Below the pieces are notes generated by a model. It had not been told where the DNA came from, did not search any database, and saw only the letters and a list, made by a program, of their open reading frames with translations. This document shows positions 53,722 to 64,000 of a stretch of DNA of 64,000 nt, one piece after another (position 1 is the first letter of the stretch; each line of letters starts with the position of its first letter). The DNA is taken from the NCBI GenBank assembly GCA_001455915.2, contig LNDK02000081.1, positions 1,955,752-2,019,751 of the forward strand, written 5' to 3'. Made by a program: the position numbers and the translations under genes. This stretch comes from Samsoniella hepiali (Eukaryota > Ascomycota > Sordariomycetes > Hypocreales > Cordycipitaceae).

Positions 53722-54862
53722 TTACAAAATGCGACACTTGTGAGACTTTTTCTTCGGTGCGGGCGGCTCCAGAGCCGCGACGATGGCCTGCATCCTTCTT
53801 GTTAGCTGCGTGTACCCTGCACGGGGCGCGGGTCGTCAGAGCATACCTCGTCAAACACATCCTTTAGCTTAAACTGGGTAAGCGCACTGCACTCGACGTA
53901 CTTAACGGCGCCCAGGTCCTTGGCCATGCGCTCGCCATCCTCTCTTCTCACGGGCGACATCTTCTGCTTTGCCAGCTTTTCCCGTACGCTAGAGTCCTCG
54001 CGCAGATCGACCTGGGTGCCAACAATAAGGCAAGGAACGCCGGGGCAGTGGTGATGGACCTCGGGAAACCACTTCTCGCGAACGTTTTCAAAGGAAGCGG
54101 GTGATGTAACGCTAAAGCAGACGAGGAATACGTCGGTCTGGGGGTATGAGAGAGGTCGAAGTCTATCGTAATCTTCTTGTCCGGCGGTATCAAACAGGCC
54201 GAGCGTGTAGGGCTCATCACCGATCCTGCAGCAAAAGCAAAATCATCCATTAGCAAGCTTGCTCATAATTGGCGTTTGGCGTCATCGAAGTGCTGCAGCG
54301 AGAACTGATCCTTGCTCTCTGAACCCTGCTGCTTGCACACCGCCAGGGGTAGCATGGGGGTCGAACTGCCGGGTACCTAAGCTCGTGAAGAGCTATCGAA
54401 AAAGGCCACCAACGGCATCGCGGTGGGATGCGTAGAGCAAATATGATAGTAAGGGACAAACAAAAAACGTACATGACTGTGACGGCATAGTTGTCGAAAA
54501 CTGTAGGGACGTATTCCGAAGGGAACTTGTTGGTGGTATAGCTGATGAGCAGACAGGTTTTGCCTACCGCACCGTCTCCGACGACAACGCATCTATAAAG
54601 CAATTGAAAAAAGTTAGCAAAATGTACCTGTGGGTATATGGAGACCTTTCCGGGGCGCCGGCCGTCGTTTTGCAGTCGCGCACGTCGTTGGCGATGTCCT
54701 CAGCGCACATGAGGGGCAGGGTCGCGTTGCGGAATGGCCGCGGTATCATGCTGCGATGGGAGGCGCTACGACGGACGAGAACGGTGGCGAAGACGGACGG
54801 CGAGCAACGAGGCGCCGGCAGAGGCGAGATGATGCGTACTTGATGGTTGCGACGACCGCCAT
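53722..54862 (-). CDS. CDC42: Rho-family GTPase Cdc42
   Basis: Four exons on the minus strand, 54840-54862, 54473-54592, 53847-54225 and 53722-53787, give 195 residues. Introns are 247, 247 and 59 nt; the first two are long for this window. Cdc42 sets cell polarity and hyphal tip growth. The first exon encodes MAVVATIK, joining to CVVVGDGAVGKTCLLISYTT with the P-loop at about 13-20. The effector loop TVFDNYAVTVM is complete, DTAGQEDYDRLRPLSYPQTD is switch II, and FENVREKWFPEVHHHCPG separates it from Rac. The polybasic end and the CRIL CAAX box predict geranylgeranylation. The three residues beyond the usual 192 come from the N-terminus and the tail. An internal methionine at the second exon is not the start. 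Confidence 0.95.
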
Positions 54863-57855
54863 GGTTCAGGTCTGGGGCTCCTGGGGAGGAGGATTCTCTG
54901 TATTGGCGAAGCTTCGAGGGGGCGAAGGTGAGGAGTCGGAGGTGGCAGCGATAGCACCAAAGCAGCAGCGAGCGTTTATGTGGAAATTTTCTGGACTAGT
55001 GACGCGTGTTTGGCAGGACGTTGCAGGTGGGAAAAGAAAAGACGGTCGCTGTAGATGAAGAGAGAAAGAAGTGAGGGGAGCAGCAAAGACGACCAAAAGA
55101 CGAGACGGGTGTGCTTTTCGGAAGAGGTTTGGTGTTTAGGCAGGTTGGCTGGGGGGTGCGTGTTCTGGAGTTCTTGTCGACGCTGAGGTGGATGGATGGC
55201 AGATTGTAAGTACTCCGTACCGACGGTGGCAGAGAACAACAGACAGGCCTGTGACAAGCAGCACAGCAAAAGATGGCCGGGTTGGGCTGGGGGGGAGCGG
55301 GTACCCGGTACCTCTCAGCAGTGCTTTCAGCGGGCTAGACCAAGGTACCGATACCTACGAGCCGCAGCACTGCGCATCAACAATTGGGATACATTGAATC
55401 GCTCTGCTGCCATTCATTTACAAAATAACGATTGGCTACCAACACTTTGTGTATTTCCTTTTATCCCCTATTCAACATTCAGTACCAGTATTTAGTATCT
55501 GTACCAGCACCAGTATCCAGTCCCTCATGTATTCAAGCCCCCCCCCCCTTCTGTCCCAATCTCCCCTAGCAGATTTACAGGCAGCACCCAAGGAACAGGA
55601 GCGCAGTAGCGGCAGAACCCTTAAAGCACGCTGAGTGGCGTCACAAAGGCGCTGACACGGCCGCTAATTTGGGAACAAGGAGACCAGTCAACAACCCGGC
55701 TTGATTTTAGACTTTTTTCCTTCTTCAGCATCCTTCCACCGGTACTTGCAAATTAGTACAAAGACGGCCTGGTTCTGTTTGCGTTACTGGCATGGGCCCT
55801 GCCGGCACAGGCACCCGCTATAAATTTAGGTAGCAGTGCGTTGCGCCCCCCCGCTGTATCAGTTCCACCAGGGCGCCTTCAGCCACTGGAACCGCCACTG
55901 GAACCACCACTGGAAACGCTCCCCTGCTGCCTGCCCGGAGCGGGCAATTCCACTTACTCATTCAAGTTCGGCCAGCGCTCTCGGCCTCCTCCTGCCCCCC
56001 ACCGTGACTTGGGTCCAATTCTCTGCGCGCTGCCGCCAAACGCCGCACCGCAGTCCCGAAGCGGCAGGCGGTCGGATCCCCAAAACCGCCCAGGCAGGTC
56101 TCCTGGCAGAAAAACAAAACTGGAGAGGTTGAAACAAAACTGGCTCAGCTTTTCTTTTCGGCTTGGGACGGAGAATGCAGCCAAGGCTAGCCCATCCATC
56201 CCCCCGTCTGCCTGTCATTGATTGCAGCAAGGCCTAGCTCCAACCCTTCCTCGTCATTGATCCTCGCTTGCCTGCCAAAAGAATTTCCGCGTCCTGGTGT
56301 GCAGCGCGCAACGAATGCATGCCCGATATTGCATTAGGGGGGCACAAAGGCCTTGGGTCTTGGACCATCCTCTCCCCCTCTCGGTCTAGCTACACACGGA
56401 ATCGGCGTGTCCATGTTTGTGATCAAGGAAAGCATGGATGTCATCAAAAGCTTGCTTTGTTGCGCTCAAATCGTACGAACAACGAACACGCACCACCGGG
56501 GAGAAATCACCTACCCCCCCGCGTCACGCAATAGCGCGTGACAACAGCGCAGACAGGTGGCCAGATACGGACGCTGTGCTGCCCCCATCTAAAAATGCAT
56601 CGATGCCAATTGCAGCGACGATGCCCAACTGCAGCGCCCTCCCCTCCCCGGTTCCGCGTCGTTCCTCTAACCGACCCCCCTTCTCCATGGACAGGGGGAC
56701 CCTTCTATCCTGCGACTCGAGCTGTCTCATCGTTCTCTGTAAACCCGCTAGAAGCTCGTCGGCAGCGAGAACGCTCGTTCCGAAACGCCCAGCTGCAGAT
56801 CGCCGCAGCCACTGTGCCGGGATGGCCCTCTTGTGGGTGTGAGAACAGCCGATGTTTGTCTATCCGCAGCTTTGCCGCCTCGTCTTGTTCCGAGACCTGC
56901 CAGCGGACACGAACTGTTATTTAGAGAAGGGGTCCTCCCTCGTACTGCGACAAAACTCACCTGCAGACATGGCCCCAGGCTTGTCTCAGTGCTCCATTCC
57001 AGAAGCCCCAGGCGATCTTCGCCTAACCGTATTGGGTGCGCCATGTTGGCCTCTCATGACAAACGCGAGTAGTTATGAAAGGGCTGCGGGGATACGCCAC
57101 TGTAGATAAAGTCGACAGATTGGACATCTTTGTCCTTTTTTCTTTCAGGAGTCACCACCTTGACCGCTGCTCTCGTCCAAGGCCCTCGTCCCCCGCCTGC
57201 AGGTGGCTACCAGCCCTGTGGCACATAGGTGGCTCGGGAGAGGATGCCGGCCAACAGCTTTCGACCTGTCGCTTTGACAGTAGATCAACATATCAACAGC
57301 TAAAATGCGAGGTAGGGCTAGAGATCTGGCAGATTGGCCAGCAATAAGCTATCCAGCTAAGCATATCTCGGTTCACGCCGGCGGAGTGGACATCCACTGT
57401 GAAGCCGCGAAGCTCTTCCGATGCACCCTCCGACACCTGCACCTGGCTTTACCATCAGAAAAAGCACAGCAGGAATTTCGTCTCACCGCAACTCATTGTG
57501 AGGAAGCACACTGTGTTATAATGCACTGCATGCGTTGCTGCTCGCAATGCGCCGCCTGCTCGGTCTCCGCGGGTGCGAGCCGGGTCAGAGCTCCGCCGGC
57601 CGGACAATAGACTACCTTAATAGGTCGTGTGTAAGGAACCACAAAGTACCTACCTTACTACATAAAGGAATCGCCCCAGAAAAACGTCAGCTCAGCACGA
57701 CTTTGCATGTTTCAAACAAACGTCGGTTTTGAGCACTATTGCAGACGCACCAAGGCATTATTCATCAAGCCCGGAATGACTTGAATGACTGCCATCTCCC
57801 CGCTCTTGATTCTGCCTCGCTCGAGACCGCTGGTCTAGTGCCGCCTCTATCCAGC
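54863..57855. other. Intergenic region between divergent CDC42 and MFS genes
   Basis: 3.0 kb without a supported gene. It holds the CDC42 promoter at the left and the MFS promoter at the right, a TATAAATT at about 55818, C tracts near 55540 and several TACCT/AGGTA motifs between 55296 and 55360. Short frames are unconvincing. Confidence 0.62.
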
Positions 57856-59620
57856 ATGGTTCGTTGGCCATGGTCTAACGACAAACCGCCTCCGTGGCTG
57901 GCCTTTCGGTCTTCCTCGGCGCTCATCACAGTCACCGTCAGCTTTGCTGTATTCACGGTACGCGAGTTCTCTTGGCCACTCGCAGGCCAACACTCATAAC
58001 TCGACTCGATTCTTACGCACTATAGGACGTCTTTCTCTATGCCGTCGTTGTCCCCGTGATCCCGTTCACGCTGGAATCTCGCATTGGTGTTGCTCCCAAC
58101 AAAGGTGCGCTTCGAAAACTCTACAAAATGCAAACCAGAAATCCGATTGACACATCTAGTCCAATATTGGGTGTCGGTTTCTCTCGCCGTATTCGCCGTG
58201 GCCCTCTTCGTCTCATCCCGTAAGCGGACTCGGCTTCGCGCCTCACTGCTCTGCCGTCGCTAATAATCCTTCAGCTATCTGGGGCTGGATGGCCGATAGA
58301 TACCAGCATCGCCGTCTTCCAATGCTCGTTGGTCTCGTTTGGCTCCTCGCAGCCACACTACTTCTCTGCTTCAGCACCAACATTGCCATGCTGCTCATCG
58401 CCCGTATCCTGCAGGGCCTGTCCGCCGCCATGACTTGGACCGTCGGTCTTGCGCTTCTCATTGACAGCGTCGACAAAAATCACATTGGTCGTGCTACCGG
58501 CTGGACGAGTACGGCACTGACACTTGGCATTCTAGTTGGCCCACTCGTAGGCGGCATTGTCTACGACAGAGCCGGCAACTACGCCGTCTTTGGTATTTGT
58601 TTCGGCCTGATTGGCATTGACATTGTATTACGTCTGATCATCATCGAAGTCAAAGATGCGAGAAAGTGGGTTCCAGCGAAATCAGATTCTACAGTAACCC
58701 CGGAGCCTGCCGCTCCGGTGACGGCAAGCGAAGTGAGCGCAGAGCAAGATACCAAAGTCGCAGACCCAACATCTTCCATCAGTCAGGCCAGCAAGGAACC
58801 TGGACCCCTTGAGGAAGGCTTCGATAGCAATGGGCGACGGCGATCAAAAGGTGCATTTTCAATTGCTGGACAAAACGGAATATTGGGACTCTTGAAAAAA
58901 AGACGCCTTCTCTGTGCCCTCTTTGGCGTCATCATCCAGTCATCCCTGCAAACCTCCTTTGACGCCATTATGCCTCTCCAAGTCCATGACATCTTCCACT
59001 GGAACTCGCTGGGTGGCGGCCTTATTTTCCTCCCCGTCATCCTCCCCTCCGCTCTCAGCCCGCTGGTCGGCAGCCTGAGCGACAAGTACGGCCCTCGCTG
59101 GTTCACGGCCGGCGGGTTTCTCTTCGCCGTCCCCTTCTTCGTGTGCTTCCGCTTCGTGACGGAAAACACCATCAACCACAAGGTCATGCTGTGCGGGCTG
59201 CTGGTTGCCATCGGCATCGGTGAGGCGCTACAGGTGGCGCCGCTCATGGCGGAGATTTCGTGGGCCGCCGAGGAAGGGCGCGACGACGACGACGACGCGG
59301 TGCCGTACGCGCAGGCCTATGCGCTGTACAATATTTCCTTTGCGGCGGGAGCCATTGTCGGTCCCCTGTTGTCGGGCATGGTGCGCAAGAGCGCGGGATT
59401 CGGGACCGTGGGCTGGGTTCTGGGGCTCCTCTCCGGTTTCACGGGGCTGGTGATGCTCAACTGGGTGGGCGGCGCGCCGCTGTACAGCTTTAGGAAGGGG
59501 TTGAAACGAAACAACTCAAAGGAAGCTGTCGATTCGAGCACGACAGCACTTGCCGGTATCGAAAGCGAACAGCAGAAGGATGCGAAGGAGAACCCCCAGA
59601 AGGAGACCGCGGGGCAGTAG
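57856..59620 (+). CDS. Major facilitator superfamily transporter, DHA1 type
   Basis: Four exons, 57856-57957, 58026-58104, 58160-58219 and 58275-59620, give 528 residues; introns are 68, 55 and 55 nt and all junctions keep frame. The protein has about 12 hydrophobic segments. The first helix is SALITVTVSFAVFTDVFLYA, with the family pattern DVFLYAVVVPVIPF. MFS motif A is GWMADRYQHRRLP near 84-96. The central cytosolic loop, about 220-280, is polar and Ser/Glu-rich. The pattern resembles fungal relatives of vesicular amine and acetylcholine transporters and drug/proton antiporters. The substrate is unknown. The ATG at 58289 is internal and would discard the first two helices. Nothing nearby suggests a metabolite cluster. 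Confidence 0.88.
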
Positions 59621-59972
59621 ACTGCATATTGCATTTGGCGACTTTAGCATTAAGCAATCATGATACCACGCATGTTATGTCAATTGAGATTCAAAGAGTA
59701 AATATTCACATTTATTGACATTTCCACTCTAAATTGGTACATTGTCGAGTCTTGCAGCAATGCGTCTGGTGTCTGTCCATTTCGTCGGTGCCTGGCTCCA
59801 CAACTCCGAACGTCACACCAGCGAAGCTCCCAAGAGCTTTCATCAACAAGCCATCTACACTTGCATAACACAACTGATTAAAGCTAAACACAACGCCTCC
59901 CAAAACTTCCCTCTTCTCAACCCCGCATAATCTCCCACCAAAAAAGGGACAAGCAGTGCCCTCCGCTGCACC
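59621..59972. other. Intergenic region between MFS gene and VMA22
   Basis: 352 bases; MFS 3' region and VMA22 promoter and leader. Nothing else seen. Confidence 0.7.
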
Positions 59973-60569
59973 ATGCCGTCCGAGGCGGACCAGACCATTG
60001 ACGAGCTCCTCGAGCGCTACCTCGGCCTCGTGGACGAGTACACGACGCTGCGCGCCGCCCTCGCCACCGCCCAGCAGCACATGTTCCACGCCCTCGCCCG
60101 CGCCCACTTCACCGCGGACCGGGGCGCGCGCTACGGCCCGGACCAGTACGACGAGCGCATGCAGGCGTCGCGGCGGGTGGTCATTTCGGCGGCGGCGGCG
60201 GCGCTTCCGCCGACGTTTTGCGTAGCAGCGCCCACGGCGTCTGCACCTACGACGGAAGAGGCTTTGGACGAAAATGAGGACGCGGGCGAGGACGCAAAGA
60301 AGCAGCCTGCAGCGGCCGCGCCAACGGCGACGGGAGACCCGATCCGGTGGTTTGGCGTGCTGGTCCCGCCGGCGCTGCGCGAGGCGCAGAGCAGGGCGGT
60401 CGAGGCGGTCGAGGACGTGATCCCGCGGCTGGCGAGCGTGCAGGCGGAAATGGCCCACGTGGAGATTGAAGTGCGCAGGGCGCGGAAGAAGCGCGCGAAA
60501 GCGAGCGGTGGAGAGAAAAAGCAGGCAGCTACAAACACGGCGCAGGCGACAGTCTCGGCATCTTCATGA
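59973..60569 (+). CDS. VMA22: V-ATPase assembly factor Vma22 (CCDC115 family)
   Basis: A single exon of 198 residues. Vma22 acts at the ER with Vma12 and Vma21 to assemble the Vo sector of the vacuolar proton pump. The N-terminal helix TIDELLERYLGLVDEYTTLR and the following ARAHFTADRGARYGPDQYDE with RMQASRRV are the family signature. A low-complexity acidic/Ala linker leads to GDPIRWFGVLVPPALREAQS near 120-139, the conserved C-terminal box, then a coiled coil ending in a Lys/Arg-rich tail. The protein has no membrane segment, as expected of a peripheral factor. It is convergent with the neurochondrin gene, with only 75 bases between stop codons, so the 3' UTRs probably overlap. Confidence 0.88.
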   Translation: MPSEADQTIDELLERYLGLVDEYTTLRAALATAQQHMFHALARAHFTADRGARYGPDQYDERMQASRRVVISAAAAALPPTFCVAAPTASAPTTEEALDENEDAGEDAKKQPAAAAPTATGDPIRWFGVLVPPALREAQSRAVEAVEDVIPRLASVQAEMAHVEIEVRRARKKRAKASGGEKKQAATNTAQATVSASS

Positions 60570-60644
60570 TTGTGGTCTATTCAAATGTATATATATATAA
60601 CATTACATCCCAGTAAATCTTGTTTTTTTCTTTTACATAATCGT

Positions 60645-62591
60645 CTATCGTAATCTACCCAACGTCGTCAACACGTCCTCCATCTGCTCGCTGTACTCGT
60701 CCAAGTGGCCGATTTGCCGGTTCACCTGCGTCGCGATGCCGGCAATGGCGGCAATGGAGTGCTTGTACCGGTCTCGCATGCCCTGGTTGGCCTGGACGAG
60801 CACGGTGCAGCAGAGTTGCAAGACGGCGACGTGCGCGTCGCGAGCGGTGGACACGATAGTGCCGCCGTCGGGGACGTCCCAACCTGCGACGGCGGTGATG
60901 AGATCGAGCCACGTCTCAGCCGTCGTCTCTTGGCCCTCGGCGACGGCGAGCAGGACGCGCACCGTGTCGACGCACACCGTGGCTTCTCTCTGGTCCTTGA
61001 GCTCACCATGGTTCTGGAGGATGCGGACCAAAGCTTGCGTCAGGGTGCCCCAGCCGCCGGTCTGTAGGAAGATGTTGCGGCCCTTGTCCATGGCCACGAG
61101 ACCTTCCAAGCCCACGAGCACGGGGGGGCGGAAATCGAGCGTCGCCGTGGAGCTGTCGGTGAAGAGCTCCAGGAGAATGTCCATGAGGCCCGTGCCTTCT
61201 TTCCGCAGCTGGTCGTTTTCGTCTTCCCGCAGCCAGAGCGTCAGCGCACGCAGGGCAGACAGCACCAACGGGTCCGCCTCGGTCCCGTTGTCCATCGAGT
61301 CCCACGCGAGCGTGTGGTGTGTACCCGTGCTCGTCTCGGCCTTGCTGGCGCGGGCGCTGGGATCGAGGCCCATGGTACCGGCGCGTGCGGCGTCCCAGCG
61401 GTCCCGGATGTACTCCATGGTCACGGACATGGTCTCTGCTATGCCCTTGCGGAGGCGGAGCAGGCTGTCGGGCGGCATGATGAGCGTCTCGAGGGACTCG
61501 TCCTCGAGGGACCGCACGAGATGGCCGATGAAGAGACAGAGAATGTCAAAATCAGCGGCCAGGCGCTTCGACGTTTGCTTGTACGGGGAGGAGTTGAGGG
61601 ATGCGAGGAGTGTGGGGATGGAGGAACGGATGTCAATGAGAAGGAGGTTGATGAAGAGGTATCCAAACGGCTTGTCAGTTTTGGTGGTATCCTTGAAGAG
61701 AAGCTCAGATGCTTGGTCGGGATACGCCTGTAGAAGAGCGGCTGCTGCGCTGGTGTATGCAGCCCGTGCTTCGGGAGTAGGCCTGCTAGAAACAAGACGC
61801 TGTATGTATGAAGCTGTTGCCGATACCCATTTTGGGTTCTTGGGGATAGCCTGCTTTTTCGTCAGCAACGACCTCAACATCAATTGGGGTGGAAGACTTA
61901 CCTCTGGTGTAGCCTGGCTTAGGAACGTTCCCAGGAATGCCAAATATGTCACCGCATCCGTTCCTTTGAAAAGGACAACCAAGTTTTGCAGGACAGCATC
62001 TATTTGCTGCGAAAAGGCTGCGCCAGCTTCGCCGCCTGCCATGTGGTTCAGCCAAGCGCGGCAGAAAATGTCCAGCACCATGGCATGGCTCGTGGCGATT
62101 TCCGTGAGCGGCGTCGTGTCCTCCACGGCCATGAATGCAGCCGCGCCATCTTTTGAGTTGACGAGCGTGTACAGAAGCTGGAGCAGGTACTCTGTCGTGT
62201 CCCCGGCGCTGTACAGCGCGGCAGCAACCAAGCCTGGTATGCGAGCGGTGAATGAAACCGTAGCTGTGTCTGCTGCAGAAAGAAGAACAGAGAATGTGTA
62301 GAGTATAGAAACGCCAATGTCTAGCATATCCTTGGCGTTGGCGTTGGACGGGTTGGAGCCTGTACGGAGGAGGCGATCGAAAAATTTGGGTGAAATGTGA
62401 GACCAGAGGTCGCGTACCGCTGCTTCATCGTTTCGAATCTCTGGCGTATTGTCGAGGAGGGACTTTAGTAGAGCCAATCCGACAAATCTTTGCGTGTCAT
62501 CTTTTGACTTGAGTAGGTCTTTCAGCTTTGCAATGTTCTGGTCTCCTTGCGGCTCGGGGATTGCGGTGTCTGGCGATTCTGTCGAGGCCAT
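60645..62591 (-). CDS. Neurochondrin-family (DUF1941) protein
   Basis: Two exons on the minus strand, 61902-62591 and 60645-61850, give 631 residues. The frame is open without splicing, but the 51 bases at 61851-61901 have donor gtaagt, a gctgacg branch point and cag acceptor, and their removal restores the family junction ATPE-AIPKNPKW. I start at 62591 (MASTESPDTAIP); an ATG 57 bases upstream is also in frame but adds an atypical leader. The protein is all-helical and armadillo-like; recognisable stretches include FVGLALLKSLLDN, FLFINLLLIDIRSS-like GYLFINLLLIDIRSS, and LTLAWDSMDN-like HTLAWDSMDN. Animal neurochondrin is a cytosolic neuronal protein; the fungal role is not established. Confidence 0.85.
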   Translation of the reverse strand: MASTESPDTAIPEPQGDQNIAKLKDLLKSKDDTQRFVGLALLKSLLDNTPEIRNDEAAVRDLWSHISPKFFDRLLRTGSNPSNANAKDMLDIGVSILYTFSVLLSAADTATVSFTARIPGLVAAALYSAGDTTEYLLQLLYTLVNSKDGAAAFMAVEDTTPLTEIATSHAMVLDIFCRAWLNHMAGGEAGAAFSQQIDAVLQNLVVLFKGTDAVTYLAFLGTFLSQATPEVSLPPQLMLRSLLTKKQAIPKNPKWVSATASYIQRLVSSRPTPEARAAYTSAAAALLQAYPDQASELLFKDTTKTDKPFGYLFINLLLIDIRSSIPTLLASLNSSPYKQTSKRLAADFDILCLFIGHLVRSLEDESLETLIMPPDSLLRLRKGIAETMSVTMEYIRDRWDAARAGTMGLDPSARASKAETSTGTHHTLAWDSMDNGTEADPLVLSALRALTLWLREDENDQLRKEGTGLMDILLELFTDSSTATLDFRPPVLVGLEGLVAMDKGRNIFLQTGGWGTLTQALVRILQNHGELKDQREATVCVDTVRVLLAVAEGQETTAETWLDLITAVAGWDVPDGGTIVSTARDAHVAVLQLCCTVLVQANQGMRDRYKHSIAAIAGIATQVNRQIGHLDEYSEQMEDVLTTLGRLR

Positions 62592-63383
62592 GGTGAAAAG
62601 ATTTTGAGTCACGACGTCGCAGCCAGCTGCGGAAGGCCAATAACTCAAAGAATTTTTGAGAGAGAATGTCTATATTGGTAGGAAAGAAACAACGAAAGCA
62701 ACAGACTTGGCAGATAGAGACGTGCTACCGCTGATTATTGAGAATTATGCAGGGTAGGGGAACGGGTGAAAATGAGGCGCCAATCCTCTGCCGTCTGGAG
62801 CTGATGTGGATCCTGACAACTGCGTTCGCTGTTGTAAGTAGCAAAGAAGACTGTGCTTCAACAGGTAAGCAAATGAGAAAGAAACAAAACTTTGATAAAC
62901 CGATAAAGAAAGCCGGCAAAGAGAGGCTGTTAATTTATTTTGTCCCATTTTGAGACTTTCGACCTTTCTAGTCACGCATCTGGCGCCTTGACAACTAATA
63001 AGGGTCATTCAGCTGGCAAACATTGAGTTTCTCATATACCTGCTACTTTGGCAGCCAGGGCTCGTACAAAAGCATGATAATGCGCGTAACGAGAAGAGAG
63101 TGAATAAAACAAGCAGGAACCTTGTGTCACCATTTTATTCCGACAATGTAATGCAAGGAGCAAAGCGGGCGGTGATATCGGCAGAGTGGTACCTAGGTAG
63201 CGAAGCAGATCACTGTGGGGCGTTGAAATACAGGGGGCGCAGCTAAGCGCAATCGCCATCGCCAAGCGACAACCAGTCTTCCGTGGCGCAAGCCTACCTC
63301 CTCTCTTGAACGTTGCAACACCGCCGCTGGGGCTGGACGATGCGATAGAGACACGCAACAACAAACATCTCATCGAGCGCATC
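62592..63383. other. Divergent promoter region between neurochondrin and CLC genes
   Basis: About 0.8 kb shared between two outward-facing genes. It has a TACCTAGGTA motif at 63190-63199 and no gene. Confidence 0.68.
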
Positions 63384-64000
63384 ATGTCTGCAGCCGACCG
63401 GCACGACCCGTTTGCCCCTGCATCCTCATCCTCGCACCCGCCCGCGTTCCCGCAGCCCGCGCGGCCCCCGTCCGACGACAGAGACGAGCTCGACTTTCTC
63501 GGCGCCGCTGACGACGACGACGACGACGAAGACGGCGGCGACCGCCACGTGCTCGACGACGACCCAATTCACCACGACGATTTTGCGACGCCCATTTCGT
63601 TTAAGCGCAAGTCGAAACCCTCGCTGCTCTCTGCGCTGACGGGCGGCGGCGGCCGCGGCGATGGAGGCGGCGGAAACAACAGGACGCGGCCGAGGACACC
63701 CGTCTCCTTTTCAATCACATCGCCGCCCCGGCGACAGGACACCGATGGCGGCACACTCGATAAAGACGGAGGCGCGGCGGCGGCAGCGGGAGCGCTGGAC
63801 TGGCACGTCGAGGGCCCCGGGCGGCGCGTCGGCTACGACGACCTCACGGCCATTGACTGGATCTTTGAGTACACCAAGGAGCGGCAGCGACTGCGGGTGC
63901 TGACGGCCAACACGCGCGGCCTGGTCGGCTACGTGCGGCGGCTGCTCGACGCCAGCGAGGTCTGGGTCGTCATGATCCTGACGGGGCTCGCCGTGGGCTG
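63384..64000 (+). CDS. CLC-type chloride channel/antiporter, N-terminal part (3' end outside window)
   Basis: The frame is open from ATG at 63384 to the window edge (205 codons). The first 140 residues are disordered, with a run of seven acidic residues encoded by GAC repeats and a Gly-rich stretch. Then comes the conserved fungal CLC entry sequence RRVGYDDLTAIDWIFEYTKE and QRLRVLTANTRGLVGYV, followed by the start of the first helix (VWVVMILTGLAVG). Fungal CLC proteins work in the plasma membrane or in Golgi and vacuolar membranes and help acidify compartments or take up copper (Gef1). Channel versus exchanger cannot be judged because the gating glutamates lie beyond the window. Confidence 0.85.
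   Translation, partial: MSAADRHDPFAPASSSSHPPAFPQPARPPSDDRDELDFLGAADDDDDDEDGGDRHVLDDDPIHHDDFATPISFKRKSKPSLLSALTGGGGRGDGGGGNNRTRPRTPVSFSITSPPRRQDTDGGTLDKDGGAAAAAGALDWHVEGPGRRVGYDDLTAIDWIFEYTKERQRLRVLTANTRGLVGYVRRLLDASEVWVVMILTGLAVG

Overview
The window is nuclear DNA of a filamentous ascomycete. The genes are protein-coding, on both strands, and cut by short introns with GT...AG ends and CTAAC/CTGAC-like branch points. The products are typical Pezizomycotina housekeeping and signalling proteins, such as PalH, Cdc42, an Hmt1-type ABC transporter and a fungal neurochondrin. Overall protein style suggests Sordariomycetes, probably Hypocreales; this is inference and no species is claimed. I rebuilt the exon structures by eye from splice signals, reading frame and recalled family sequence.

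Layout, left to right. 0-17 kb: 3' end of the PIF1 helicase (+), EDC3 mRNA-decapping scaffold (+), the ambient-pH sensor PalH (+), a Lag1-type ceramide synthase (+), then convergent to it an Hmt1-type vacuolar ABC half-transporter (-). 16.8-28.3 kb: an 11.5 kb stretch in which I find no credible gene, only simple repeats, a 20-bp perfect palindrome and faint degenerate repeats. 28.3-42.3 kb: a small conserved fungal protein (+), five-exon CDC48 (-), an aquaporin (+), the Elongator-associated KTI12 (-), a GT17 glycosyltransferase (-) and a large repeat-rich protein of unknown function (-). 45-50 kb: a secreted GH31 alpha-glucosidase (+) convergent with cytosolic asparaginyl-tRNA synthetase (-). 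50.5-55 kb: a ureohydrolase/agmatinase with an apparent signal peptide and a C-terminal KDEL (-), and the CDC42 GTPase (-). 57.8-64 kb: an MFS transporter (+), the V-ATPase assembly factor VMA22 (+), a neurochondrin-family protein (-) and the 5' end of a CLC chloride channel/antiporter gene (+).

There is no operon-like logic, no CRISPR and no intact transposon, and I see no secondary-metabolite cluster. Several genes share an endomembrane or vacuole theme (ceramide synthase, Hmt1, VMA22, CLC, KDEL ureohydrolase), but nothing shows that their proximity is functional. The observations most worth checking are the KDEL-tailed secretory ureohydrolase, the repeat-rich unknown protein, an acidic repeat-bearing frame that continues past the stop codon of the small gene, an acidic residue in the aquaporin selectivity filter, and a 51-nt frame-preserving intron that would be missed in the neurochondrin gene.
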